From Paractinoplanes ferrugineus (GTDB taxonomy: Bacteria; Actinomycetota; Actinomycetes; Mycobacteriales; Micromonosporaceae): DNA of 64,000 bases. Shown piece after piece: positions 17,935-27,534 of the stretch. The notes under the pieces are model-generated. The model was not told the origin of the DNA, searched no databases, and saw nothing but the letters and a program-made list of their open reading frames with translations. The position numbers and the translations under genes were made by a program. The stretch's first letter is position 1; every line of letters starts with the position of its first letter. The DNA lies in contig NZ_BOMM01000038.1 of the NCBI RefSeq assembly GCF_016862195.1, positions 1 through 64,000 on the forward strand, written 5' to 3'.

Positions 17935-20204
17935 TGTCCCCTTCGGGAACCTATCGAGTTCAGGTCCGACCCGAATTCCCGCTGTCCGCCACCGCCGAGA
18001 TAACCGACTACCTGGCCGATCTGGGGGTGTCGCACCTCTACACGGCACCGATCCTGACCGCGACGCCGGGCTCCGAGCACGGTTACGACGTCGTCGACCA
18101 TCGAGCGGTGAACCCCGAGCTCGGTGGCCCGCAAGCGCTGCGGGCCCTGTCCGACGCGCTCAAGCAGGCGGGTCTGGGCTTCGTCGTCGACATCGTCCCC
18201 AACCACGCGGGCGTCGGTGACGCCTCGGTGAACCCGACCTGGTGGGACGTCCTCGCCAAGGGGCAGAAGTCGGAATTCGCGGCCTTCTACGACATCGACT
18301 GGTCGCGGGGCCGGGTACTGCTGCCGGTGCTGGGCAGCGGGGCCGACGAACTGGACCAGCTCCGCGTCGAGGACGGCGAGCTGCGCTACTACGACAAGCG
18401 CTACCCGATCGCCGAGGGAACCGGCGAGGGCACCCCGCGGGAGGTCCACGACCGGCAGCACTACGAGCTGGTCGACTGGACCCGCGGCGACACCGAGCTC
18501 AACTACCGCCGCTTCTTCTCCATCACCGACCTGGCCGGCCTGCGGGTGGAGGACCCGGCCGTCTTCGACGCCACCCACGCCGAGATCCTGCGCTGGGTCC
18601 GCGAGGGCATCGTCGACGGCATCCGGGTCGACCACCCGGACGGCCTGCGCGACCCCGGTGCCTACTTCGACCGGCTGCGCGCGGCCGCCCCGGACGCCTG
18701 GCTGGTGGTCGAGAAGATCCTCGAACCGGGCGAGGACATGCCCGCCTGGCCGATCGCCGGCACCACCGGTTACGACGCGCTCGCCGAGGTCTGCGGCGTC
18801 TTCGTCGACCCCGGCACGGAGGCGTTCTTCGACACCCTCCAGCAGCACCTCACCGGGGCCTCGACCTCTTTCCAGGACCAGGTGCACGAGGCCAAGCTGG
18901 GGGCCGCGAGCAACCTTCTCGCCGCCGAGCTGGCGCGCCTGGCCCGGCTCGTACCGGAGTTGGACGCCGCCCCCAAGGCCCTCGCCGAACTCGCCGCCTG
19001 CTTCCCGGTCTACCGCTCCTACCTGCCGTTCGGTGCCCGGCACCTGGCCAAGGCGCGGGCCGAGGCGGGCCGCCGCCGGCCGCAGCTGATCGGCGTGCTC
19101 GACCAGCTCACCGGCCGGCTGCGGGACCCCGCCGACGAGCTCGCCCGGCGCTTCCAGCAGTACACCGGCGCGGTGATGGCCAAGGGCGTCGAGGACACCG
19201 CGTTCTACCGCTGGACCCGCTTCACCGCGCGCAACGAGGTCGGCAACGACCCGGCCAAGTTCGGGGTCACCCCGGACGAGTTCCACGAGTGCGCCGGCCA
19301 GCGCGGACGGGCGTGGCCCGAGTCGATGACCGCGCTTTCCACCCATGACACCAAGCGCAGCGAGGACGTCCGGGCCCGGCTCGCGGTGCTGGCCGAGGTG
19401 CCGGGCGACTGGACCGAGGTGGTGCGCCGGTGGGTCCGGATCGCTCCGCTCCCGGACCCGGCGCTGGCCCATCTGATCTGGCAGGCCGCGGTGGGTGCGT
19501 GGCCGATCTCGCGGGAGAGACTGCTCGCGTACGCGGTGAAGAGCGCCCGGGAGGCCGCCACCGCGACCTCGTGGTACCACCCGGACGAGCGCTTCGAGAA
19601 CCTGCTCCGCGAGATGGTCGACAAGATCTACGACGACCCGGCCCTCAACCGGGAGGTCGCCGATTTCGCCGCCTCGATCACCCGGCCCGGCTGGTCCAAC
19701 GCGCTCGGCCAGAAGGCCGTGCAGCTGACCATGCCCGGCGTGCCCGACGTCTACCAGGGCACCGAACTGTGGGACCTCTCCCTGGTCGACCCGGACAACC
19801 GCCGCCCGGTCGACTTCGCCGAGCGCCGGGCGCTGCTCGGCCGCATCGACGACGGCTGGCAGCCCGAGATCGACGAGAGCGGCGCCGCCAAACTGCTCGT
19901 CACCAGCCGCGCCCTGCGGCTGCGCCGGCAGCGGCCGGAACTGTTCACCGAGTACCGCCCGGTCTACGCCGGCGGCCACTGCGGTGAGCACGTGCTGGCC
20001 TTCGACCGGGGCGGAGCGGTGACCGTGGCCACCCGTCTGCCGGTCGGATTGTCACGTCACGGCGGCTGGGGCGACACCACCCTGTCACTCGACGGCCACA
20101 GCTGGACGGAAGTGTTCACGAACACGAGCTACGGCGGGAACCGCCTGGCGGTGGCCGAACTGCTCCGCACCTATCCCGTCGCTCTGCTGGTGAAAGAACA
20201 ATGA
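17934..20204 (+). CDS. treY: Maltooligosyl trehalose synthase TreY
   Basis: 756 aa, GH13. It converts the reducing-end alpha-1,4 bond of malto-oligosaccharides to alpha,alpha-1,1, making maltooligosyl trehalose in the cytoplasm. Family marks: YRVQVRPEFPLSATAE at the N-terminus, HLYTAPILTATPGSEHGYD, LGFVVDIVPNHAGV, nucleophile Asp in GIRVDHPDGL, acid Glu in VVEKILEPGE, and STHDTKRSEDVRAR. ATG at 17934 overlaps the glgX stop by one base, and the treY stop overlaps treZ by four (ATGA), so the three enzymes are translated as one coupled unit. Confidence 0.95.
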
Positions 20205-21934
20205 CACTCTTCGAAGTCTGGGCCCCGGAGAAGACCGTCCGCCTGGTGGTGGCGGGCGAGAACCACGAGATGGAACGCGGCGACGACGGGTGGTGGCGGT
20301 GCGACGTGCCGTCCGCCGGGCCGGGGTCGGATTACGCGTACGTGCTGCCGGAGGCCAAGACGCCCCTGCCCGACCCGCGCTCGCGGTGGCAGCCGGACGG
20401 CGTGCACGGCGCCAGCCGGGTCTACGACCAGTCGGCGTTCGCCTGGACCGACCAGTCGTGGACCGGCCGGCAGCTTCCCGGCGCGGTGCTCTACGAGATG
20501 CACATCGGCACGTTCACCCCGGACGGCACGTTCGACGCGGCCATCGCCCGGCTGGACTACCTCGTCGAGCTCGGCGTGGACCTGGTCGAGCTGCTGCCGG
20601 TCAACGCCTTCAACGGCGAGTACAACTGGGGTTACGACGGCGTCTGCTGGTATGCCCCGCACGAGGCGTACGGCGGCCCCGACGGCCTGAAGCGGTTCGT
20701 CGACGCCTGCCACGCGCGCGGCCTCGGGGTCGTGCTCGACGTCGTCTACAACCACTTCGGGCCGAGCGGCGCCTACGCCCCGATGTTCGCGCCCTACCTG
20801 TCGTCGCACGGCTCCAACCCCTGGGGCGACTCGGTGAACCTCGACGGGCCGTACGCCGGTGAGGTGCGCCGTTACATCGCCGACAGCGTGCTGATGTGGC
20901 TGCGCGACTACCACCTGGACGCGCTGCGGCTCGACGCCGTGCACGCCCTCGTCGACCACTCCGCGGTCAACCTGCTCGAACAGCTCGCGGTCGAGGTCGA
21001 GTCGCTCTCCGCGCACCTGGGCCGGCCGCTGTCGCTGATCGCCGAGTCCGACCTCAACGACCCCAAGCTGATCACCCCGCGCGAGGCCGGTGGCTACGGC
21101 CTGCACGCCCAGTGGGACGACGACATCCACCACGCGCTGCACACCCTGCTCACCGGCGAGCGGCAGGGCTACTACGGCGACTTCGGCTCGCTCGACTGCC
21201 TGCAGACCGTGCTGGAAGGGGCGTTCTTCCACGCCGGCACCTGGTCGAGCTTCCGTCAGCGGATCCACGGGCGGCCGGTCAACCGGCAACTCACCCCGGG
21301 CCACCGGTTCGTCGCGTTCCTGCAGAACCACGACCAGATCGGCAACCGGGCGGTCGGCGACCGGCTCTCCGCGCTGCTGTCGCCCGGTCTGCTCAAGGTC
21401 GGCGCCACCCTGCTGCTCACCGGCCCGTTCACCCCGATGCTGTTCATGGGCGAGGAGTGGGCGGCCAGCAGCCCCTGGCAGTTCTTCACCAGCCACCCCG
21501 AGCCGGAACTGGCCGACGCGGTGCGCAACGGTCGCCGGCGCGAGTTCGCGGCGCACGGCTGGGCCGAGATGGAGGTGCCCGACCCGCAGGACCGGGCCAC
21601 CTTCGAACGCTCCAAACTCGACTGGGCGGAGCTGGGCAAAGCGGGCCACGCCGAGATCCTCGATCTTTACCAGCGGCTCATCGCCCTGCGCCGCAGCCGT
21701 ACCGAGCTCTCCGACCCGTGGCTGTCCAAGGTCGAGGTCTGGCACGGCGATCAGTACGTCGTGATCAAGCGCGGCAACTGCGTCGTCGCGGCCAACCTGG
21801 CCGCCTCGCCGCAGACCGTCAGCCTGCGTTCGGTGCCCACCAAGGTGCTGCTCGCCACCGAGCCGGGCGTCATTCTGCAACGCGATCGGGTGGAGCTGCC
21901 CGCCGAGAGTGCGGTGGTGGTCGCCGCCCGCTAG
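20201..21934 (+). CDS. treZ: Maltooligosyl trehalose trehalohydrolase TreZ
   Basis: 577 aa. The N-terminal beta domain is about 1-90, then the GH13 barrel with YEMHIGTFTPDGTFDAAI. The nucleophile Asp is in LDALRLDAVHAL, the acid Glu in LIAESDLNDP, and the second Asp in LQNHDQIGNRA. It cleaves free trehalose from maltooligosyl trehalose, the final step of the TreX-TreY-TreZ route from glycogen. Its first codon overlaps treY (ATGA). It is the end of the operon; the next gene begins 33 bases on. Confidence 0.95.
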   Translation: MTLFEVWAPEKTVRLVVAGENHEMERGDDGWWRCDVPSAGPGSDYAYVLPEAKTPLPDPRSRWQPDGVHGASRVYDQSAFAWTDQSWTGRQLPGAVLYEMHIGTFTPDGTFDAAIARLDYLVELGVDLVELLPVNAFNGEYNWGYDGVCWYAPHEAYGGPDGLKRFVDACHARGLGVVLDVVYNHFGPSGAYAPMFAPYLSSHGSNPWGDSVNLDGPYAGEVRRYIADSVLMWLRDYHLDALRLDAVHALVDHSAVNLLEQLAVEVESLSAHLGRPLSLIAESDLNDPKLITPREAGGYGLHAQWDDDIHHALHTLLTGERQGYYGDFGSLDCLQTVLEGAFFHAGTWSSFRQRIHGRPVNRQLTPGHRFVAFLQNHDQIGNRAVGDRLSALLSPGLLKVGATLLLTGPFTPMLFMGEEWAASSPWQFFTSHPEPELADAVRNGRRREFAAHGWAEMEVPDPQDRATFERSKLDWAELGKAGHAEILDLYQRLIALRRSRTELSDPWLSKVEVWHGDQYVVIKRGNCVVAANLAASPQTVSLRSVPTKVLLATEPGVILQRDRVELPAESAVVVAAR

Positions 21935-21967
21935 TGCGGGCTTTCCGCGGTGCGGCACGATGGGCCG

Positions 21968-23068
21968 ATGAGCGAGCGCTTCGCGTGGCCGTTGCGACGG
22001 CGGACGCCCGGCCCGGACGGCACCGCGGAAGACATCGCGGTGCAGGACATCGCCGAGCGGGAGGCCGCCGACCGGCGGCTTCCCCCACCCGACCCGGAAC
22101 CGCTCGCCGATCCGCCGCCCCGGTTCAACCTGGCCGCGTTCCGGCTGGCCGGGCTCGGGCTCGCCCTCGTGCTCGCGCTGGCCCTGGCCATGGTGCGGGT
22201 CTTCGTCGGCGGGCCGCCGTCGGTGGCTCAGCTGCGGGCCGAGTCCGGCGTGGACGGCTGGACGGAGCTGCTCGTCGGGGTCAAGGACGACCAGCCCGGG
22301 ATCGCCTACTACGACTCCGTCAAGAAGATGTGGAGCGGCTTCGACGTCGACACCGCCTACATGATCGGCGAGGACCTCGGCTTCCGGCGCGACGAGGTCA
22401 AGTTCTTCGGGATGGAGAGCGAGGACCGGGCCCGCATGCAGGCGTACGACGTCGTCGATCGCAACAAGCGGGTGGCGGTCAACCTGGTGATCGCCAGCTA
22501 CAGCATCACCAAGGAGCGGATGGAAGCGGGCGTGGTCTTCGCCGGCCCGTACCTCTACACCGAGCAGTCGGTGCTGACGCTCACCGACCACCCGGCCGTC
22601 GCCACCTTCGAGGACCTGGCCAAGAAGGAAGTGTGCTCGCTGTCCACCGCGACCAGCCTGACCGGTCTGGAGAAGGCCGGCGCGCACGTGCACCGCAAGA
22701 ACCGGATCAGCGAGTGCATCACCGACATGCGCGAGCACCGGGTCGAGGCGGTCAGCACCGACGCCGCCATCCTGGCCGGCTACAAGGCGCGCTATCCCAA
22801 CGAGTTCAAGCACTGGGACCTCGGCTACGACGCCACCGAGAAGTGGGGTGTCAACGTCGGCGAGAACCAGGCGCTGAAGAAGCTGGTGAACCTCACCCTC
22901 TACCGCTCGCTGAAGGATCCCAAGGACGATCGCTGGGAGAAGGCCTTCCAGAGCAACCTCCAGGTCGAGGTCGAGCAGAACAAGGACACCCCGATCGCGG
23001 TCGCCAACCAGCCCCCGGTGACCAAGCCGGACGTACGCGACCTGCCGTGGGAGGACGTCTTCCCATGA
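21968..23068 (+). CDS. Membrane-tethered family 3 solute-binding protein
   Basis: 366 aa. A charged cytoplasmic N-terminus (about 1-53) precedes one membrane segment (about 55-80, FNLAAFRLAGLGLALVLALAL). The outside part is a periplasmic-binding-protein family 3 domain: LLVGVKDDQPGIAYYD, WSGFDVDTAYMIGEDL, VNLVIASYSIT, and VEAVSTDAAILAGY. These bind glutamate, glutamine or other polar amino acids in related proteins. The lack of a lipobox and the N-terminal tether are unusual for an ABC importer, and no permease or ATPase gene follows. It is coupled to the next membrane-protein gene by ATGA. Compare mycobacterial GlnH, which signals through GlnX and PknG. Confidence 0.82.
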   Translation: MSERFAWPLRRRTPGPDGTAEDIAVQDIAEREAADRRLPPPDPEPLADPPPRFNLAAFRLAGLGLALVLALALAMVRVFVGGPPSVAQLRAESGVDGWTELLVGVKDDQPGIAYYDSVKKMWSGFDVDTAYMIGEDLGFRRDEVKFFGMESEDRARMQAYDVVDRNKRVAVNLVIASYSITKERMEAGVVFAGPYLYTEQSVLTLTDHPAVATFEDLAKKEVCSLSTATSLTGLEKAGAHVHRKNRISECITDMREHRVEAVSTDAAILAGYKARYPNEFKHWDLGYDATEKWGVNVGENQALKKLVNLTLYRSLKDPKDDRWEKAFQSNLQVEVEQNKDTPIAVANQPPVTKPDVRDLPWEDVFP

Positions 23069-24087
23069 CCGACATCTTCGTCAAGGGCGGGGCGATCCCG
23101 CCCCGCCGCCGGCGCGCCCAACTCAACTGGCTGCTCACCGTACTGCCGGCGTTCCCGCTGGTGCTGCTCGTGCTGCGGTTGTGGTACCTGAGCCAGCAGG
23201 ACCTGCCCACGATGCTGCTGCTGGTGCAGTACATCAGCCCGCTCGGCATGATCAGTGCGCTGTTCATCACGCTGATCTGGACCGTGCCGGCCGCGATCCT
23301 GGTGCTGCGGGCACTCGGCGGGGTGCTGCTCGTCAGCGCTCCCGACGACGCCGGCCGCTCGCTGCTCGCGGTCACCGCGCTGCGCATGCCCGACTGGGTG
23401 GTGCTGCTCGCCACCATGATGGCCGCCTTCACGTGGCAGCTCCGCCTGCTGCCCGCCCTCGGCATGCTGATCGTCTCGATCCTCGGTGTCACCGGCACCC
23501 TGCGGTTCCGCACCGAGCGCTGGCTGATGCTCTGGATCACGGTGGGCGTGCCGGTGCTCACCGGAGCGATCGTGCTGATCTTCGTGTGGCCCGGCATCGT
23601 CGCCGCGCTGCGCACCGGGGAGATCACCACGGCGCTGCTGCTCGGCGTGCCGCCGCTGCTCGGGCCGTTGCTCACCGGCCCGGTGCCGGCCTGGTCGGCG
23701 CGGCTCGTCACGCACTGGCCGGCCGTCGCGGCCGCGCTCGTCGCCCCTCTCGCCGTCGGCGTCATCTTCCTGAGCGCCCCGGTGCTGCCGGACAGCGCCG
23801 TCGAGGTGGGCCCGGCCGGCGGCCCGCTCGAGGTGATGCGCGGTCAGCTGATCGCGGTCGACGACACCTCCACCACCGTCCTGCAGAGCGACGGCGACGT
23901 GCTCTTCATCCCGAACGATCAGGTGCGCTCCAAGACGCTGTGCCCGCGGCCGGTGGAACCACCGGACACCGTCGTCGCGATCCGCGGATGGCAGGCCTCG
24001 GAGAGTGCGCTGTCGTGGATCGCCCCCACGCACCGTGACAACTCGGTCGATCCGCGATGCCTCGGGCGGCCACTGAACCCCAGCTGA
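23065..24087 (+). CDS. Polytopic membrane protein with exposed C-terminal domain
   Basis: 340 aa. I count six or seven membrane segments between about residues 20 and 250 (for example WLLTVLPAFPLVLLVLRLW, WVVLLATMMAAFTWQ, LMLWITVGVPVLTGAIVLIF). The last about 90 residues are a soluble small beta-rich domain (GQLIAVDDTSTTVLQSDGD). I recognise no transporter signature. The 4-base overlap with the solute-binding protein gene argues that the two act together, the binding protein being the sensor and this the membrane partner. That is inference. Confidence 0.65.
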   Translation: MTDIFVKGGAIPPRRRRAQLNWLLTVLPAFPLVLLVLRLWYLSQQDLPTMLLLVQYISPLGMISALFITLIWTVPAAILVLRALGGVLLVSAPDDAGRSLLAVTALRMPDWVVLLATMMAAFTWQLRLLPALGMLIVSILGVTGTLRFRTERWLMLWITVGVPVLTGAIVLIFVWPGIVAALRTGEITTALLLGVPPLLGPLLTGPVPAWSARLVTHWPAVAAALVAPLAVGVIFLSAPVLPDSAVEVGPAGGPLEVMRGQLIAVDDTSTTVLQSDGDVLFIPNDQVRSKTLCPRPVEPPDTVVAIRGWQASESALSWIAPTHRDNSVDPRCLGRPLNPS

Positions 24088-24179
24088 AGCGCGTTCTGAA
24101 CGTGGTTGCCCTCGTTTTTCGGCGACACTCCGCCGCCCGCGTGCAGACAGGCTCGCGCCGATCTGGGAAGCTACCCGCC

Positions 24180-24902
24180 ATGACCTTGCACCTGCGGTGG
24201 GCGGCAGTCACCGACCAAGGACATGTCCGCAGCAACAACGAGGACTGTTACTACGCCGGTGACCATCTGCTCGTCGTTGCCGATGGCATGGGCGGCATGG
24301 CCGCCGGTGACCTGGCCAGCCGCCTCGCGATCGAGGCGGTCAGCGGCCTCGACGTGCCCATCGAGAACGACAATCAGATGGACGCGTTGCACAAGGCGCT
24401 CGAGGCGGCCAACGTGAAGATCGCCGAGCAGGTCGTCGCCGAGCCGGAGCTGCAGGGCATGGGCACGACGCTGACCGCGGTCATCTTCTCGGGCACCCGG
24501 GCCGCGATGGCGCACGTCGGTGACTCCCGGGCCTACCTGGTGCGCGAGGGCCGGCTCAACCAGCTCACCAAGGACGACACGTACGTCCAGATGCTTGTCG
24601 ACCAGGGTCTGATCAAGCCCGAGGAGGCGGCCGGTCACCCGCGCCGCTCGGTCGTCACCCGGGTGCTGCAGGGCGAACCGGTCAGCCCGGCCTACGTGAT
24701 CGTCGAGCCCGAGCCGGGCGACCGCTGGCTGCTGTGCAGCGACGGCCTCACCGCGGTGGTCAGCAACGAGACCATCGAGCAGGAGATGCTCGCCGCCACC
24801 GACCCGAAATCCTGCGCCGAGCGCCTCATCGACCTCGCGCTGCGCGGTGGCGGGCCGGACAACATCACGGTGATTGTCGCCGATCTGACAGCCGCCGACT
24901 GA
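24180..24902 (+). CDS. PP2C-family serine/threonine protein phosphatase
   Basis: 240 aa, catalytic domain only, with no membrane anchor, unlike PstP. Metal ligands and motifs are all present: SNNEDCYY, VADGMGGMAAGD, GMGTTLTAV, HVGDSRAYLV, LCSDGL and GGPDNITVIV. It removes phosphate from Ser/Thr of proteins in the cytoplasm. ATG at 24180 begins MTLHLRWAAVTDQGHV, the normal family start. It lies 92 bases after the membrane-protein gene. No Ser/Thr kinase gene is visible in the window. Confidence 0.9.
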   Translation: MTLHLRWAAVTDQGHVRSNNEDCYYAGDHLLVVADGMGGMAAGDLASRLAIEAVSGLDVPIENDNQMDALHKALEAANVKIAEQVVAEPELQGMGTTLTAVIFSGTRAAMAHVGDSRAYLVREGRLNQLTKDDTYVQMLVDQGLIKPEEAAGHPRRSVVTRVLQGEPVSPAYVIVEPEPGDRWLLCSDGLTAVVSNETIEQEMLAATDPKSCAERLIDLALRGGGPDNITVIVADLTAAD

Positions 24903-24963
24903 GGTTCGGCATTCTCCCTGAGCTGGGGTACTTTACTCCGGTCGTGGATCAGGGGGCTGACAG

Positions 24964-27273
24964 ATGACGGCGCGACTCTTCGTCACGCTGGCGCTCGTCC
25001 TGGGTTCGGTCGCGTTCAGCGAACTTGTGGGGCCGCGGGGGTCGTGGCTCTACGACGACGTGGCGCAGACAGTGGCGGGGGCGGCGGCCGCGTGGATCTG
25101 CATCGCGGCCGCGAACAGGCGCTCGGGCGTGCAGCGCAGATGGCGGCTGCTCGCCGCCGCCGGGCTGGGTGGCTGGGCGCTCATGCGCGTCTACTGGCTG
25201 ATCCTCGACCTGCTGGACCCCGGCCGGGCGATGACCTCGGCCGCCGACGTCGGCTTCCTGATCCTCCCGCTGTGCCTGCTGCTCGGCCTGCTCAACGCGC
25301 CCTACAGTCAACCCCGCCCGGTGCCCACGTCGGCCCGGCGCCACCAGATCGCGCTGCTCCTCGACAGCGTCCTGATCTCCGGCTCACTGCTGGCCCTCGC
25401 CTGGTCGGCGATCCCCGCCGGAGTCCTCAACCGGCCCGGTCAGACATCCGGGGCGATCGGCACGGCGGCCGCGTACGTCATCGGTGACCTTTTTCTGTTG
25501 ACCATGGTGGTGCTCCTGCTCGCCACGCGACCCGGCTCGACGGCCGCCCGGCAGCCGCTGCAGCTGGGCGGGACGGCGCTGCTCGCCTTCGGGGTCAGCG
25601 ACACGTTCCGCCTGATCAACCTCGGCCACGGCCCACTGAGCCCGTGGCAGGCGTCGGGTTACCTGTTCGGTTGCGGTTTCCTCGCGCTGGCCGCCGTCTC
25701 CCGCCCCCCGCCCGAGACCGGGGCGCCGCCGGCCGGGCTCTACCGCGACTGGCTGCACCTGGTGCTGCCGTACGTGCCGGTCACCGCCACCGGCGTGGTC
25801 ATCGCGCTCAGCACCGGCCCCGGCAACCCGCTGTCGCCGTTCGAGGCGTACCTCGGCTGGATGGGTCTCGGCCTGGTGGTGGCCCGGCAGATGTTCACCA
25901 TCGTCGACAACACGGTGCTGCTCGAGCGGATCTCCGAAGGCCGCCAGCAGCTGCACCACCAGGCCTACCACGACCCGCTGACCGGCCTCGCCAACCGGGC
26001 GCTGTTCCGCGAACGCCTGGTGCGGGCCCTCGACGAGCACCGCCACCGCGACCGGCCGCTCGCCCTGCTCTTCGCCGACCTCGACGACTTCAAGCTCATC
26101 AACGACAGCTTCGGGCACGCCATGGGCGACCGGGTGCTGCGCGCGATCGCCGACCGGCTCCAGGCGTGCGTGGCCGACGACGACCTGGTGGCCCGTCTCG
26201 GCGGCGACGAGTTCGCGGTGGTGCTCGACCGCCACCCCGCCGACGCCGAACCGACGGGCCACCGCATCCTGGCCGCCCTCCGCGAGCCGTTCCTCATCGA
26301 CGGCCACCGCATCCGGGTCGGCGCCAGCATCGGCCTCGTGGTCCCCGACCCGGGCGAGCCGCTGACCGCCGACACGCTGCTGCGCCGCGCCGACGCCGCG
26401 ATGTACTCCAGCAAGCGACGCGGCAAAGGAGCCCTCGCCCGGTACGCCGGCGGCGGCCCCGACGCCGACCTGCCCCACCTGCTCGCCCAGGCACTGGCCG
26501 ACGGCGGTCGCCCGGCCGCGTCCGGTTTCGAGGTCTACTACCAGCCGATCGTCCGCCTCGACGACGGCACGACGGTGGCGGTCGAAGCCCTGGCCCGCTG
26601 GACCGCCCCGGGCGGCCCGGTCCATCCCGAAGTCTTCGTGACGGTCGCCGAACGAACCGGCCAGGTCGCCGCGATCGACGACTTCGTGCTCGACCAGGCG
26701 TGTGCCGACGCGGCGGCGCTGGCCATCATCTACGGGCGCCCGATCGACGTACACGTCAACGTCTCCGCCGGCCGCCTAGGCCAACCCGGCCTCGAGGAGG
26801 CGGTGCGGGCGGCCCTGAAGCGCCACGCCCTGCCCCCGTCCCGCCTGATCATCGAGATCACCGAGACCTACCGCATCGGCGACCTGCCCGCCGCCGCGGC
26901 CGCCGCCGCCCGGCTGCGCGCCCTCGGCCCGCGGATCGCCCTCGACGACTTCGGCAGCGGCTTCAACGCCCTCGCCCAACTGCACTCGCTGCCCGTCGAC
27001 ATCGTCAAACTGGACTCCACCCTGACCGACGTCGACGCCGCCCCGGAGCGGGCCGGCGCCCTGTGCCGCTCCATCGTCGCCATCTGCGACTCCCTGAACG
27101 TCCTCGTCGTCGCCGAAGGCATCGAGACACCCTCCCGCTCAGCCGCCCTGGCCGCCCTCGGCTGCCCACTCGGGCAGGGCTACCTTTACGGCCAGCCGGC
27201 CCCTCTGCACCGCCTCACCTCCCCGGCGATCCCCGCCCAGCCGGGCCCGTCCTCGTTGCCCCAGCTTTCTTGA
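24964..27273 (+). CDS. Membrane GGDEF-EAL cyclic-di-GMP protein
   Basis: 769 aa. About eight to ten membrane segments fill residues 1-310. The GGDEF domain runs about 330-465, with the catalytic motif intact at 413-417 (LGGDEF). The EAL domain runs about 480-750: VEALARW (EAL 541-543), VNVSA, IEITET, DDFGSGF, KLD, AEGIET and GQGY are all there, so both diguanylate cyclase and phosphodiesterase active sites look competent. Which activity dominates cannot be read from sequence. The membrane half resembles the helical sensor regions of actinobacterial GGDEF-EAL proteins. It follows the phosphatase by 61 bases and may be separately transcribed. Confidence 0.93.
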   Translation: MTARLFVTLALVLGSVAFSELVGPRGSWLYDDVAQTVAGAAAAWICIAAANRRSGVQRRWRLLAAAGLGGWALMRVYWLILDLLDPGRAMTSAADVGFLILPLCLLLGLLNAPYSQPRPVPTSARRHQIALLLDSVLISGSLLALAWSAIPAGVLNRPGQTSGAIGTAAAYVIGDLFLLTMVVLLLATRPGSTAARQPLQLGGTALLAFGVSDTFRLINLGHGPLSPWQASGYLFGCGFLALAAVSRPPPETGAPPAGLYRDWLHLVLPYVPVTATGVVIALSTGPGNPLSPFEAYLGWMGLGLVVARQMFTIVDNTVLLERISEGRQQLHHQAYHDPLTGLANRALFRERLVRALDEHRHRDRPLALLFADLDDFKLINDSFGHAMGDRVLRAIADRLQACVADDDLVARLGGDEFAVVLDRHPADAEPTGHRILAALREPFLIDGHRIRVGASIGLVVPDPGEPLTADTLLRRADAAMYSSKRRGKGALARYAGGGPDADLPHLLAQALADGGRPAASGFEVYYQPIVRLDDGTTVAVEALARWTAPGGPVHPEVFVTVAERTGQVAAIDDFVLDQACADAAALAIIYGRPIDVHVNVSAGRLGQPGLEEAVRAALKRHALPPSRLIIEITETYRIGDLPAAAAAAARLRALGPRIALDDFGSGFNALAQLHSLPVDIVKLDSTLTDVDAAPERAGALCRSIVAICDSLNVLVVAEGIETPSRSAALAALGCPLGQGYLYGQPAPLHRLTSPAIPAQPGPSSLPQLS

Positions 27274-27328
27274 CGCCTTCGCTACGTCTGTTCCGCCGGC
27301 GCCCGGTGCTCCGGATCTGCTCTCTTGC

Positions 27329-27407
27329 GTGATCACGTGACTCGGTGTCCGGCCTTCGCCGTGATCAAGTCCGCTGGGCGGGAGGCGTGGTCAGAATGCG
27401 GGACACC
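27329..27407. repeat. Intergenic repeat: GTGATCA direct copies within an inverted repeat
   Basis: CGTGATCACGT at 27329 and CGTGATCAAGT at 27360 are near-direct copies 31 bases apart, and GGTGTCC (27344-27350) is inverted as GGACACC (27401-27407). The segment between the GGDEF-EAL gene and hrpB is otherwise empty. It may be a dispersed intergenic element. Confidence 0.35.
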
Positions 27408-27466
27408 GGCACGATACGCGTGGTCATTTAGGGGCATTTGTTCCTTCCTGTTGCGCAACGTCATGG

Positions 27467-27503
27467 AAAGAGGGGTCTCCGGCGCGGCTGAGGCCCCTTC
27501 TCA
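27467..27503 (-). terminator. Possible rho-independent terminator of hrpB
   Basis: Read on the minus strand, an imperfect GC-rich stem (AGAAGGGGCCTC against GGAGACCCCTCT, one bulge) encloses a nine-base loop and is followed by TTTCC. It starts 32 bases after the hrpB stop. Confidence 0.4.
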
Positions 27504-27534
27504 AGGAAGATGCGGCGACCGGTGGGCGATGTGG

